Shown: one piece after another, positions 18,001-27,800 of the stretch | How the letters are laid out: each line of letters begins with the position of its first letter | How positions within the stretch are numbered: position 1 is the stretch's first letter | Origin: Bradyrhizobium paxllaeri | GTDB taxonomy: Bacteria; Pseudomonadota; Alphaproteobacteria; Rhizobiales; Xanthobacteraceae | DNA length: 64,000 nucleotides | Reading direction: 5' to 3' | NCBI RefSeq assembly: GCF_001693515.2 | Contig: NZ_CP042968.1 | Coordinates: 2,852,001-2,916,000 of the forward strand | Program-made: the position numbers and the translations under genes | The notes under the pieces: model-generated | Database searches by the model: none | What the model was told of the DNA's origin: nothing | The model's input: only the letters and a program-made list of their open reading frames with translations

Positions 18001-21000
18001 AGATTGCCGATGACGCGACGTTTCCGAGCCTGCTGCAGCAGGTCAAGGAAGCGGTGATCGAAGCGCTCTCGCATCAGGACTTGCCTTTTGAAATGCTGGT
18101 CGACGGCCTGCGCCCTGAACGTAGCGGCAGCCACAATCCGCTGTTCCAGGCGAAGTTCAACTACATGACGGCGCCGCGCGGCTTCGATGGCGTCGACGGG
18201 CTCACCGCCGAGATCGACATCATGGATCTCGCGGGCTCGCATTTCGATCTTGCGCTTGATATCGTCGACGGCGCTGGTGGCATGAAGGCGACCTTCAACT
18301 ACGCGACCGATCTTTTCGATTCCGCGACGATCACGCGTCTGGCGGCGCAGTTCGGTTCGATGCTGCGCCAGATCGCTGACAATGCAGAGCGACGGGTAGC
18401 GGACTTCGTCATTGAGGACGCGAACCGGCAGACCGCGAGTAGCCAAACCTCCGCGTTTGGATTCACCGATGTGATCCGTCTTCATCGCGCTTCGACGGCC
18501 GACAGGCAGGCAGCGGTTGCCCTCCGATGCGGCAGCGACACGCTGACGTTTGCAGATCTCGAGCAAAGATCGAACCGCATCGCGCATATTCTTGCCGGCA
18601 AGGGCGTGACGCGTGAGGCGCCGGTTGCGTTGTGGATCGAGCGTTCGCCGGCCTTTGTCGTTGCGCTACTTGGCGTGCTGAAGGCGGGCGGCGCCTATGT
18701 GCCGCTCGATCCGAAATGGCCGCTGGAGCGCGTCAGGCGCATCCTGAAGGATGGGGGCATCGAAATCGTACTGGCTGCGGGCGAGAAGCTGACCGAAGCG
18801 CGTGCGCTCGATTGCCTTGTACTCGACGCGGACGCTGAGGCGGTACGCAAGGAAACACCAGGTGTACCGCCTGATACGGTGATCCACCCCGCGCAGACGG
18901 CGTATGTCATCTACACCTCTGGATCGACGGGAACACCCAAGGGGGTGGTCGTCTCGCACGGTGCTTTGGCCAATTACGTGCAAGCCTTCCTGCAACGCCT
19001 GCAGCCGCAGCCATCGGCAACCATGGCGATGGTCTCGACCGTGGCGGCCGATCTCGGTCACACCGTCCTGTTCGGCGCGCTCTCCTCCGGCGTGACGTTG
19101 CACCTCCTGTCTCCCGAAGCCGTGTTCGATGCGGATGCGTTTGCGCAAGCCATGCGCGACGGCGACGTCGGCATTCTCAAGATCGTGCCCAGCCATCTGC
19201 GCGGTCTGCTGCAGGCACAGCGCTCGGCCGACGTTCTGCCACGCGATGCGCTCATCCTGGGTGGAGAGGCCTGCGACGCAGCGCTGCTCGATGATATCAG
19301 GCAGTTGCGGCCGCAATGCCGGATTCTCAATCACTACGGGCCGACGGAAACGACCGTGGGTGTGGTGACCCATGAATGCGAGACCACGCACGAGAACGGG
19401 CCGATACCGATCGGCTTGCCGCTCGCCAATTTGCGCGCCTATGTGTTGGACGATGCGCTCAATGAGGTCCCGATCGGCGTCACGGGTGAACTCTATATCG
19501 GCGGCGCCGGTGTCGCGCGGGGCTATCGTGGCGCGGCGGGTCTCACTGCCGAACGCTTTGTGCCGGATCCATTTGGATCGGCCGGAGAGCGGCTCTATCG
19601 AACCGGCGATCGCGTTCGCTGTGACCAGGCGGGCCGGCTGATCTTCCTCGGGCGCACCGACGATCAGATCAAGCTGCGCGGTTACCGCATCGAGCTTGGT
19701 GAAGTCGGCCGCGCTATCAAGGCGTTGCAGGGAGTCGATGACGCCGTGGCGATCGCCCGCGCCATCGGCGCGAACGCCGAGCGGCAGGAACTCGTGGCTT
19801 ACTGTATGCCCGCCACCGGCGTGACCCTGCTGCCGGAGGCGATCAAGCAGCAGCTCTCAGCGGCGGTACCGGAATACATGGTGCCCTCACACATTATTAT
19901 AATGCAGCGGCTCCCTCTCACGCCCAATGGCAAGGTCGACCGCAAAGGACTGCCGGAGCCGACAGAAGCGACCGCCGCGCCAAGCCATGCCGCACCCGTG
20001 GGGGACACGGAGGAGGCGATCGCGGCAGTCTGGTGTGAGGTGCTCGGTCGCGATCGCATCGGCCGCAACGACAATTTCTTCGAGCTCGGTGGCGATTCCA
20101 TCCTCAGCCTGCAGATCATCGCCCGCCTGCGCAGGCGCGGCATCCGCCTGACGCCGAAGCAGATTTTTGGCCAGCAAACGATTGCTGCCTTGGCAACCGT
20201 CGCAGCCGTTGCGGCAGCACCTGCCGCCAAAAAAGAGAAGCCGGACACGTGGACGGTGATTGGCAGCGAGCCGGCACCCGGCATGCGTCATCTCCTGCCG
20301 ATCCAGACGCGCTTCTTTGCTGACGATATCGGCAACCGGAATCACTGGAACCAGGCGGTGCTGCTGATCCCGCAGGCGCGGATCGACTGGGAGACGCTGC
20401 GACGTGCGCTCGCGTTAATCGTGGACCAGCACGATGCGTTGCGCCTTCGGTTCAAGCAGGCGAACGGCGCATGGCAGGCGGAGCAGGGCGTTGTTCCGGC
20501 GCCGTCGGAGCTATTATGGATTCATGCTGACGTCGCTGATGCGGCACAGGTCACTGCCCTAGCTTCTGCCGCGCAGGAGAGCCTGTCGCTGTCGTCGGGT
20601 CCCCTGCTGCGCGCGGTCGGGATGGATCTTGCCGATGACAGCCAGCGGCTGCTGCTCGCCATCCATCATCTGGTTGTCGATGGCGTATCCTGGCGCATCC
20701 TGCTGGAAGACCTGGCCTCGGCCTATGATCAGTTGAAGCAAGGCGGCGCGGTCACGTTGGCGCCGAAGAGCGACTCCTTTGCGTCCTGGGCCGAGCGGCT
20801 GCACGCCTACGCGGCGACCGCGGAGCTGGCCGATGAACTGCCGTTCTGGCTCGATTGCGGGGCGGGCGAGAGCCTGCCATGCGACGACGACCATGGCGGC
20901 GTCGATCTCGTCGGGGACAGCGAGGAAGTATCGCTCATCTTCGATGCCGAGATGACATCGAGGCTGCTTGAGGAGGCCCCCTCCGCCTATCGGACGCAGG

Positions 21001-24000
21001 TCAACGATCTGTTGCTGGCGAGCCTGGCGCGCGCCGTCTCGCGCTGGAGCAGGCGTGATGATCTCGCGGTCGAGCTTGAAGGCCACGGCCGCGAGGACAT
21101 GTTCCCCGGCGCCGATGTTTCCCGCACGGTCGGGTGGTTCACGACCGCATTTCCGGTGCGGCTGCAGGGTGGCTATAGCGACGACGCTTGCCTGATCAAG
21201 GCGGTCAAGGAAAAGCTTCGTGCGATACCGAACCGTGGACTCGGCTATGGCGTGTTGCGCTATCTCGGCTCCGAAGCCCAGCGCCATGGCCTGGCGCAGT
21301 TGGCGGAGCCGCAGGTCGTCTTCAACTATCTCGGCCGGTTCGATGGCAGCATAGGCGCATCCTCGCACTTCGCGTTTGCGTCCGAGAGCGCTGGTCCGTC
21401 TCGGAGCCCTGCGGCTCCCATGCGCGGCTGGCTGAACATCACCGGTCTGGTGCGTGACGGCCGGCTGCACCTGTCCTTCGGCTATGGACGCAAGCGCTAC
21501 CGGCGCGAGACGGTCGAGCGGCTGGCGGCTCTGTACGAGACGGCCTTGCGCGAACTGGTGGCGCATTGCTGCAGCGGCGCGTCTGGCCTCACGCCGTCCG
21601 ATTTTGCGCTGTCCGGGCTTGGTCAGGCCGATCTCGACCGGCTGGGCGCGGCGCTGGATCTTCGTGGCATCGAGGACATCTATCCGCTCTCGCCGATGCA
21701 GCAAGGCATGTTGTTCCACGCCCTTCGCGATGGCGATAACGATGCCTATGTGAACCAGGTCGGGCTCGAACTGTTCGGGTTCGATGCCGACAAGCTTCGA
21801 GCGGCGTGGCAGGCGGTGAGCGACCGGCACGCCGCGCTGCGGACCGGCTTTGTGTGGCAGAATCTTTCGGGCGCTGCGCAACAGGTGGTTTACCGCCATG
21901 TGGCGGTGCCGTTCGTCGAAGAGGATTGGCGCCAGCGAGCGGCGGCGCTTGAACGCAGCGGCGAGCGTGCAGGGCTGGATGCCGCGCTTGCGGAGGTATC
22001 CCACTGTGAACGCGAGCAAGGTTTTGACGTCGCACAGCCGCCGCTGCAGCGGGTGCGCCTGATCCGCCTCGACGACAAGCGCCACTGGCTGATCTGGACC
22101 CATCACCACATCTTCGTCGACGGCTGGAGTTCGGCCCGGCTGGTTGCGGAGGTGCTGCAGCATGTGAACGGCAGTTCGCTGCCGGCCGTGCAGGGCAGCT
22201 ATCGTGACTACATCGCGTGGCTGCAGGGCCGCGATCACGCAGGCGCCGAAAAGTTCTGGCGCGATGCATTGGCCGGGTTGGAAACGCCGACCCTGCTGGC
22301 GAACACGCTGGCTACGAACAGGACATCGGAAGCCGAAGGACACGGCAGCATTGCGCTTGCGGTGAATGCGGAGTTGACCGAGCGGCTGAAGGCATTTGCG
22401 AAGCAAGAGCGCGTGACGCTCAATACGCTCATTCAGGGCGCGTGGGCGCAGTTGCTGCGGCGGCATTCGGGACAGAGCGCGGTCAGTTTCGGCGTGACGG
22501 TATCGGGCCGTCCGGCGGAACTGCCGGGCTCCGAGGAGATGGTGGGTCTCTTCATCAACACACTGCCGATCGTCGATGCGCCAAGCCCTCAAGCCGGCGT
22601 CGGCGACTGGCTGCGTCAGTTGCAGGAGCAGAATCTTGCGTTGCGCGAGCACGGCTGGACGCCGCTCTACGAGATCCAGCGCCTTGCCGGCCATGCCGGG
22701 CAGACACTGTTCGACAGTATCCTGGTGTTCGAAAACTATCCGATCGATGAGGGCCTGCGGCGGACCGGAGAGAGCGGCCCGCGCCTCGGGCGGGTGGACC
22801 ATGTCACGCCCACCAACTATGCGCTGGCGGTTGCCGTGTTCGCCGGAAGCGACCGGCTCAATCTCGAGTTCAACTACGACCGTAACAGGTTCGACGAGGC
22901 GGCCATCCGGCGTCTTCGCGACACCTTGCACGGATTGCTGGAGCGAATCGCGGCCGATGCGGACCGTCCGCTCGGCCAACTCGGGTCGGCAGCCGGTGAC
23001 GAGGCCCGAAGGGTCCTGAACTGGAGCCGCGCGACGCATTTGGCATCGCCTGCTTCCCATATCGGCGTCGTCGCGCATATCGAGGCGCAAGCGGAGCAGG
23101 CGCCATCTGCCGTCGCGATGGTGTGGGGCGACCAGCGCGTCAGTTATGGCGAGTTGAACGCCCGCGCAAACCAGCTTGCGCGGCGGCTTCGCCGCTGGAA
23201 CGTCGGCCCGGATCGCCTTGTCGGCATCGCTTTGCCGCGCAGCCCGGTAATGACGATCGCGCTGCTCGCGGTTCTGAAGGCAGGCGGCGGCTATCTGCCG
23301 CTCGATCCGGACTATCCGGCCGAGCGGCTCGCCCACATGCTGCGCGACAGCGGGGCGAGGCTGGTATTGACGCAAAGCGCGCTGCTCGAACCGCTCGCGC
23401 CGGTGCTGCACGAGACCGGCGTCGAGGTCTGCTGTATCGATGAGCCGTCGCCGCTCGCCGGAGACGACACTGGCAATCTCAACGTTGAAATCCATTCGGA
23501 CAGCCTTGCCTATGTGATCTACACGTCGGGATCGACCGGCATGCCGAAGGGCGTAGCTGTTACGCACGGGCCGCTCGCCATGCATTGCGAAGCGATCGGC
23601 CGGCTGTATCGCATGACGTCGCGCGATCGGGAATTCCAGACGGCGTCGATCAATTTCGACATCGCCCACGAGCGATGGCTGGTGCCGCTGATGACGGGCG
23701 GGTCGCTGGTCCTGCCGTCCAGGCCAGGCCTGCTGATCGACGACCTCGTCAGCGAGATTGAAAGACACGCGGTCTCGACGATCTTTCTGCCGCCGGCCTA
23801 TGCGGATCAGTTGAGCGCGGCGTTGCGGCAGGGCGGGCGCAGGCTCGCGATCAGGGCGTGCATCGTGGGCGGCGAAGCCTGGTCGGATACCGGCATCAAG
23901 GCGTTCCGCGAGGCCGCCGATGTCGACCTTCTCGTCAACGCCTATGGCCCGACCGAGACGGTGATCGCATCGACGGCGTGGCCCGTCGACGACGCCGCGC

Positions 24001-24878
24001 TGACGTCAGGTCAGGCCGCGCCGATCGGACGTCCCGTTGGTAACAGGTCCACTTACATCCTTGATGCCGACCTCAACATCGTGCCGGTCGGTGTCACCGG
24101 CGAGCTGTTCATCGGCGGTATCGGATTGGCGCGCGGCTACCTGAACCGAGGCGCGATGACGGCGGAACGGTTTATCCCGGATCCATTCGGCGATAACGGC
24201 GCGCGTCTCTATCGCACCGGCGACCTCGCGCGCTGGCGGGCGGATGGCGTGATCGAGTATGTCGGCCGTGCCGACCAGCAGGTGAAGATCCGCGGTTTCC
24301 GGATCGAACTCGGCGAGATCGAGGCGCGCCTGCTCGAGCAGCGTGGCGTGCGCGCGGCGGCCGTGGTGGCGCACGAGAGCAGGACCGGACGCCAGTTGAT
24401 CGCCTATGCAAGTGGGGAGCCCGCGCTCAACGGCCGCGCCTTGCGCGATGCGCTGTCGGCGATTCTGCCTGATTACATGGTGCCGGCTACGATCGTCGTG
24501 CTCGAGCAATTGCCGTTGACCCCCAACGGCAAGATCGACCGGCGGGCGTTGCCGGCACCGGATGAGGATGCGCTGGTCCGCCGCAACTTTGAGGCGCCCG
24601 AGGATGACATCGAGATTGTGCTGGCGAAGATCTGGGCCGAACTGCTCGGCGTCGACAGGGTCGGACGCTATGACCACTTCTTCGAACTCGGCGGGCATTC
24701 CTTGCTTGCCGTGCGGGTGCTCAGCCGGGTGTCGCAGGAGCTCGGCGTGTCGATCGCGGTCTCGGATCTGTTCGTTCACCCTGATCTGGCGTCGTTCGCG
24801 CGGGTCGTGTCGATCAGGCTGATCGAGCAGGAGTTCGATGCCGAAGAGCTCCAGGAACTGATCGCAGCGGGGCAGTGA
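15063..24878 (+). CDS. NRPS 1: FAAL-PCP-C-A(Asp)-PCP-E-C-A-PCP loading and first two modules
   Basis: 3271 aa. Domains by rough residue: fatty acyl-AMP ligase 15-585 (TSGSTSQPKG near 181), carrier with GGNSI near 620, condensation with HHIVADG near 815, adenylation with TSGSTGTPKG near 1285, carrier GGDSI near 1675, epimerisation (HHLVVDG near 1868, EGHGRE, RTVGWFTTAFPV, FNYLG), D-to-L-type condensation (SPMQQGMLFH, HHIFVDG near 2347), adenylation near 2820, carrier GGHSL near 3209. The first specificity code reads DLTKIGHVG(K), very close to the known Asp code DLTKVGHIGK. The second reads DIEFIGAIA(K); D-x-E codes are usual for basic residues but this one I cannot assign. The FAAL means chain start with a fatty acid. 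The start may instead be ATG 15108. It ends overlapping NRPS 2. Confidence 0.93.
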   Translation: MVRDTRFAFGQDFRKMHKDNLVERLREHAAVRPDKVALRFLEGDDVADELTFAALDVQIRSVAARLQALNGAGERAVILLPSGINYALAFYACLYAGVIAVPAYPPEGGPERYAGRLNGILRDAAPRFILVETALRSAVETALPELANVQIIAVDAIPLETAAEWRETQPAADTIAFLQYTSGSTSQPKGVCVSHENLTANEKAIQAAAGGMLDDIFVSWLPLYHDMGLIGGLLNPLFTGFTAVLMSPRNFLERPRRWLEAIDRHGGTISGGPDFAYALCADRISDETIGRLDLSRWRFAFSGSEFVRKNTLRRFGDRFERSGFDRRALTACYGLAEATLLVSAGKLGTETVSHTLDTMALAAGRVANADAGTDLVECGQTVADHATRIMRVDGSAAAEADEVGEIWVAGPSVAAGYWNNPEATEHAFVERDGVRWLRTGDVGFIRDGALVVTGRLKDLLIVRGQNVYPTDVEQAVEADVASVRSGRVAAFAVEIDGREGIGVAAEFSRTVLKRSDPEVLAQAVGEAVLRQAQEYPAVIVLLNPQAMPLTTSGKLQRSACAARLADNTLDSFMVFERGRRRDGAPLTAPATDTERAVASIWCDALAVRAVHREDDFFVLGGNSIAAGQVAAAIRERFSVELELRSFFDTPTLAAFAGHIDGLPNTGAGRALPPIPRAAAADRATLSHAQERLWFLWNMDPTGTAYTVASTIRLKGQLDHAALSCAIGEVVRRHEVLRTTFVAEDGRARQVIHDAMSVDIRHEDLRAYPARDRDDRAAELRRSELGKPFDLVHGPLLRAALLQLTDDVHELLLLAHHIVADGWSLDVMLEELAGLYRGAIGQDTGAPPLQTIQYADFAAWQRNWLAAGEGDRQFACWRAKLGDVHPVLALPHDRPRTATQSHAGDTIGLAIDGALAARLREIAAKHRVSVFMLLLGAYQALLYRYTGQNDLRVGVPVAGRRHAQLERLIGCFVNTLVLRAEIADDATFPSLLQQVKEAVIEALSHQDLPFEMLVDGLRPERSGSHNPLFQAKFNYMTAPRGFDGVDGLTAEIDIMDLAGSHFDLALDIVDGAGGMKATFNYATDLFDSATITRLAAQFGSMLRQIADNAERRVADFVIEDANRQTASSQTSAFGFTDVIRLHRASTADRQAAVALRCGSDTLTFADLEQRSNRIAHILAGKGVTREAPVALWIERSPAFVVALLGVLKAGGAYVPLDPKWPLERVRRILKDGGIEIVLAAGEKLTEARALDCLVLDADAEAVRKETPGVPPDTVIHPAQTAYVIYTSGSTGTPKGVVVSHGALANYVQAFLQRLQPQPSATMAMVSTVAADLGHTVLFGALSSGVTLHLLSPEAVFDADAFAQAMRDGDVGILKIVPSHLRGLLQAQRSADVLPRDALILGGEACDAALLDDIRQLRPQCRILNHYGPTETTVGVVTHECETTHENGPIPIGLPLANLRAYVLDDALNEVPIGVTGELYIGGAGVARGYRGAAGLTAERFVPDPFGSAGERLYRTGDRVRCDQAGRLIFLGRTDDQIKLRGYRIELGEVGRAIKALQGVDDAVAIARAIGANAERQELVAYCMPATGVTLLPEAIKQQLSAAVPEYMVPSHIIIMQRLPLTPNGKVDRKGLPEPTEATAAPSHAAPVGDTEEAIAAVWCEVLGRDRIGRNDNFFELGGDSILSLQIIARLRRRGIRLTPKQIFGQQTIAALATVAAVAAAPAAKKEKPDTWTVIGSEPAPGMRHLLPIQTRFFADDIGNRNHWNQAVLLIPQARIDWETLRRALALIVDQHDALRLRFKQANGAWQAEQGVVPAPSELLWIHADVADAAQVTALASAAQESLSLSSGPLLRAVGMDLADDSQRLLLAIHHLVVDGVSWRILLEDLASAYDQLKQGGAVTLAPKSDSFASWAERLHAYAATAELADELPFWLDCGAGESLPCDDDHGGVDLVGDSEEVSLIFDAEMTSRLLEEAPSAYRTQVNDLLLASLARAVSRWSRRDDLAVELEGHGREDMFPGADVSRTVGWFTTAFPVRLQGGYSDDACLIKAVKEKLRAIPNRGLGYGVLRYLGSEAQRHGLAQLAEPQVVFNYLGRFDGSIGASSHFAFASESAGPSRSPAAPMRGWLNITGLVRDGRLHLSFGYGRKRYRRETVERLAALYETALRELVAHCCSGASGLTPSDFALSGLGQADLDRLGAALDLRGIEDIYPLSPMQQGMLFHALRDGDNDAYVNQVGLELFGFDADKLRAAWQAVSDRHAALRTGFVWQNLSGAAQQVVYRHVAVPFVEEDWRQRAAALERSGERAGLDAALAEVSHCEREQGFDVAQPPLQRVRLIRLDDKRHWLIWTHHHIFVDGWSSARLVAEVLQHVNGSSLPAVQGSYRDYIAWLQGRDHAGAEKFWRDALAGLETPTLLANTLATNRTSEAEGHGSIALAVNAELTERLKAFAKQERVTLNTLIQGAWAQLLRRHSGQSAVSFGVTVSGRPAELPGSEEMVGLFINTLPIVDAPSPQAGVGDWLRQLQEQNLALREHGWTPLYEIQRLAGHAGQTLFDSILVFENYPIDEGLRRTGESGPRLGRVDHVTPTNYALAVAVFAGSDRLNLEFNYDRNRFDEAAIRRLRDTLHGLLERIAADADRPLGQLGSAAGDEARRVLNWSRATHLASPASHIGVVAHIEAQAEQAPSAVAMVWGDQRVSYGELNARANQLARRLRRWNVGPDRLVGIALPRSPVMTIALLAVLKAGGGYLPLDPDYPAERLAHMLRDSGARLVLTQSALLEPLAPVLHETGVEVCCIDEPSPLAGDDTGNLNVEIHSDSLAYVIYTSGSTGMPKGVAVTHGPLAMHCEAIGRLYRMTSRDREFQTASINFDIAHERWLVPLMTGGSLVLPSRPGLLIDDLVSEIERHAVSTIFLPPAYADQLSAALRQGGRRLAIRACIVGGEAWSDTGIKAFREAADVDLLVNAYGPTETVIASTAWPVDDAALTSGQAAPIGRPVGNRSTYILDADLNIVPVGVTGELFIGGIGLARGYLNRGAMTAERFIPDPFGDNGARLYRTGDLARWRADGVIEYVGRADQQVKIRGFRIELGEIEARLLEQRGVRAAAVVAHESRTGRQLIAYASGEPALNGRALRDALSAILPDYMVPATIVVLEQLPLTPNGKIDRRALPAPDEDALVRRNFEAPEDDIEIVLAKIWAELLGVDRVGRYDHFFELGGHSLLAVRVLSRVSQELGVSIAVSDLFVHPDLASFARVVSIRLIEQEFDAEELQELIAAGQ

Positions 24879-24880
24879 AT

Positions 24881-27800
24881 ATGGCTGATGCAGCAAAGCC
24901 GAATCTACGCGATCTGGATTCCGCCCAGGTAAGGAAGCTCCTGTCACTGGCGAGAGACCGCGGCAAGAATGCCAACAGGAGTGGTGCCAGTTCGATTCCG
25001 ACGGTACCACGCGATGGTCCACTGGAACTGTCCTTTGCGCAGCAGCGGCTTTGGCTGCTGGCGCAGCTCGATGGCGCCAATTCCAATTATCATATTCGCG
25101 GCGCACTGCGCCTTTCGGGAGATCTCGACGCCGGGGCATGGCGCCGGAGCCTCGACCGGTTGTTTGCGCGTCACGAGGCGCTACGCAGTGTCTTTCGCGT
25201 GGTTGACGGGCAGCCGCGGGTGGAACTGTTGCCGGCCCACGAACATCTTCCGGTACTCGAACATGATCTGCGCGGTCACGACGATATCGAACAGGAACTT
25301 GCGCGCCTGTGCCGCGAGGAAGCCGGTGCGCCGTTCGATCTCGCCAACGGGCCATTGATCCGCGGTCGCTTGATCCGGACCGCGGAGAGCAAGTATCTCT
25401 TCCTGCTCACGCAGCATCACATCATATCCGACGGCTGGTCGATGGCGGTGCTCGTGCGCGAGCTCGGCACGCTTTACCGGGCATTCGCGGCCGGCCAGGA
25501 CGACCCGCTGCCGCCACTGGCGATTCAGTATCCGGACTACGCTGCCTGGCAGCGGCAGTGGCTTGGGGGTGAACGGTTGCAGCGGCAGGTCGATTATTGG
25601 CGTCAGGCGCTGGCGGATGCGCCCGCCGTGCTGGAATTGCCGACCGACCGGCCGCGATCGCCGGAGAGGTCGCTCGCCGGCGCCTCGCTGCCGATCGAGA
25701 TCGATGCCGATCTGGCGCTCGGCATCAGGCGGCTCAGCCAAACGCACCGCACGACGGCATTCATGACGGTATTGGCGGCATGGGCGGCGGTGTTGTCAAA
25801 GCTTTCCGGGCAGACCGACCTCGTGATCGGTACGCCGACGGCCGGCCGCAACCGGCGTGAGATCGAGGGCCTGGCCGGCTTCTTCGTCAACATGCTGGCG
25901 CTCCGTGTGGACCTGACGGCGGAGCCGAGCGTGGCGGGACTGCTCGGCCGCGTCCGCACTGCGGCGCTTGCGGCCCAGGATCATCAGGACCTACCGTTCG
26001 AGCAGCTCGTCGAGATCATTCAGCCGCCGCGGCGGCTGGAGCATCCGCCAGTCTTCCAGGTCGTGTTCGCCTGGCAGAATAACGAAGCGGCAGTCCTCGA
26101 GCTGCCCGGTCTCACGGCCGAGATCGCCGATATCCCGCTGCAGCAGGTCAAGTTCGACCTCGAGCTCAATCTGGGCGAGGTGGATGGGCGCATCGCCGGC
26201 ACCCTGAACTATGCAACGGCGCTGTTTGACGAAGCGACGATCAGGCGTCACCGGGATTACTTGCTGGCCGTGCTGCGCGCGGTGGTTGCCGATGCGGATC
26301 AGATCGTCGATCGCATCGATATCGTCGGCGCCGAGGAGCGCAGACTCATTCTGGACACATGGAACGAGACCGCTGCGCTGTTCCCGTCCGAGCGCTGTAT
26401 CCACGAGCTGTTTACCGAGCAGGTTCGGAGGGCGCCCGAAGCCGTTGCGCTGGTTCACGAGGACGTTCGCCTGAGCTATGGCGAACTGGATGCAAGGGCC
26501 AATCAGCTCGCGCGACATTTGATCGCCTTGGGCGTCGGTCCGGACCAATCGGTCGCAATCTGCCTGCAGCGCGGCATCTCTATGGTGGTCAGCCTGCTGG
26601 CCGTACTCAAGGCGGGCGGTGCCTATCTGCCGCTCGATCCGACCTATCCGGCGGAGCGGCTGCGGCAGATCGTCGGGGACGCCAAGCCGAAACTGCTGGT
26701 CGTGGATCATATCGGACGCGCGATATTCGCGAATGCGGCGTGCGAGGTTTTGGATCTGGAGGCGAGCGCTTCGGCCATCGCCGGCCTGGCGTCATCCGCT
26801 CCGGCTATTACAGGGCTTACATCGCGGCATCTCGCCTACATCATTTACACGTCCGGTTCGACCGGAAGGCCAAAGGGGGTGATGGTCGAACATCGCGGCC
26901 TAGTAAACCTGGCGCTGACGCAGCGCGCGCTGTTCGAGGTTTCTCCACGCAGCCGTGTTGTGCAGTTTGCCTCCCTCAGTTTCGACGCCAGCACCTGGGA
27001 AATTGTCATGGCGCTGTGCTCGGAGGCTTCGCTGTTTCTCGTCGGACCGCGCGAGCATCAAAACGCCTCGGTACTGCTCGGCTACCTCGCGGATAACGCG
27101 ATCACGCATGCGACTTTGCCGCCGGCGATGCTGCAAGGGCGCAACGATCTCGACAGGCTGGCGTCGCTGCGAGTGCTCGTTCTCGCCGGCGAATTGCCCA
27201 AGGCTGAACTCGTCAAGGGACTGCCTTCAGGGGTTGCCGTCTTCAACGGCTATGGGCCGACGGAAGCAACGGTCTGCGCCACCACCTGGCGGCGGCCGGC
27301 GGGCTTTGGTGACGACGTCGTTCCGATCGGCCGCCCGCTTCCGAATACGCGGATCTATCTGCTGGACAGGTTTGGCGCGCCAGTTCCGCTCGGGGCGATC
27401 GGTGAGATCTATATCGGCGGGGCAGGGGTCGCTCGCGGCTATCTCAATCGCGCCGATCTGACGGCGGAGCGCTTCGTGCGCGATCCCTTTGCGGGCGATG
27501 CGACCGCGCGCATGTATCGCACCGGCGATCTCGGCCGTTATCTGCCGGATGGCAATATCGAATTCCTTGGTCGCAACGATCACCAGGTCAAGATCCGCGG
27601 CTTTCGCATCGAACTCGGCGAGATCGCGTTTCGTCTCAACGAGCATCCCGGTGTGTCCGATTCGGTGGTGCTGGTGCGTCACGATCACACCGGCGACCCG
27701 CGGCTGGTCGCCTATCTAGCCGCGCGTCGGCGCGATGACGCAACGATCGATGCCGGTGAATTCGCGGCCGCGATGCGCAGCCATCTTCGTGCGTGCCTGC

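Noticed and set aside
20559..23768. 1069-codon open frame on the minus strand inside NRPS 1
   Set aside because: It is the antisense shadow of a GC-rich coding region. Its translation is rich in Arg, Gln, His and Ala with no domain, and the plus strand encodes clear NRPS domains.
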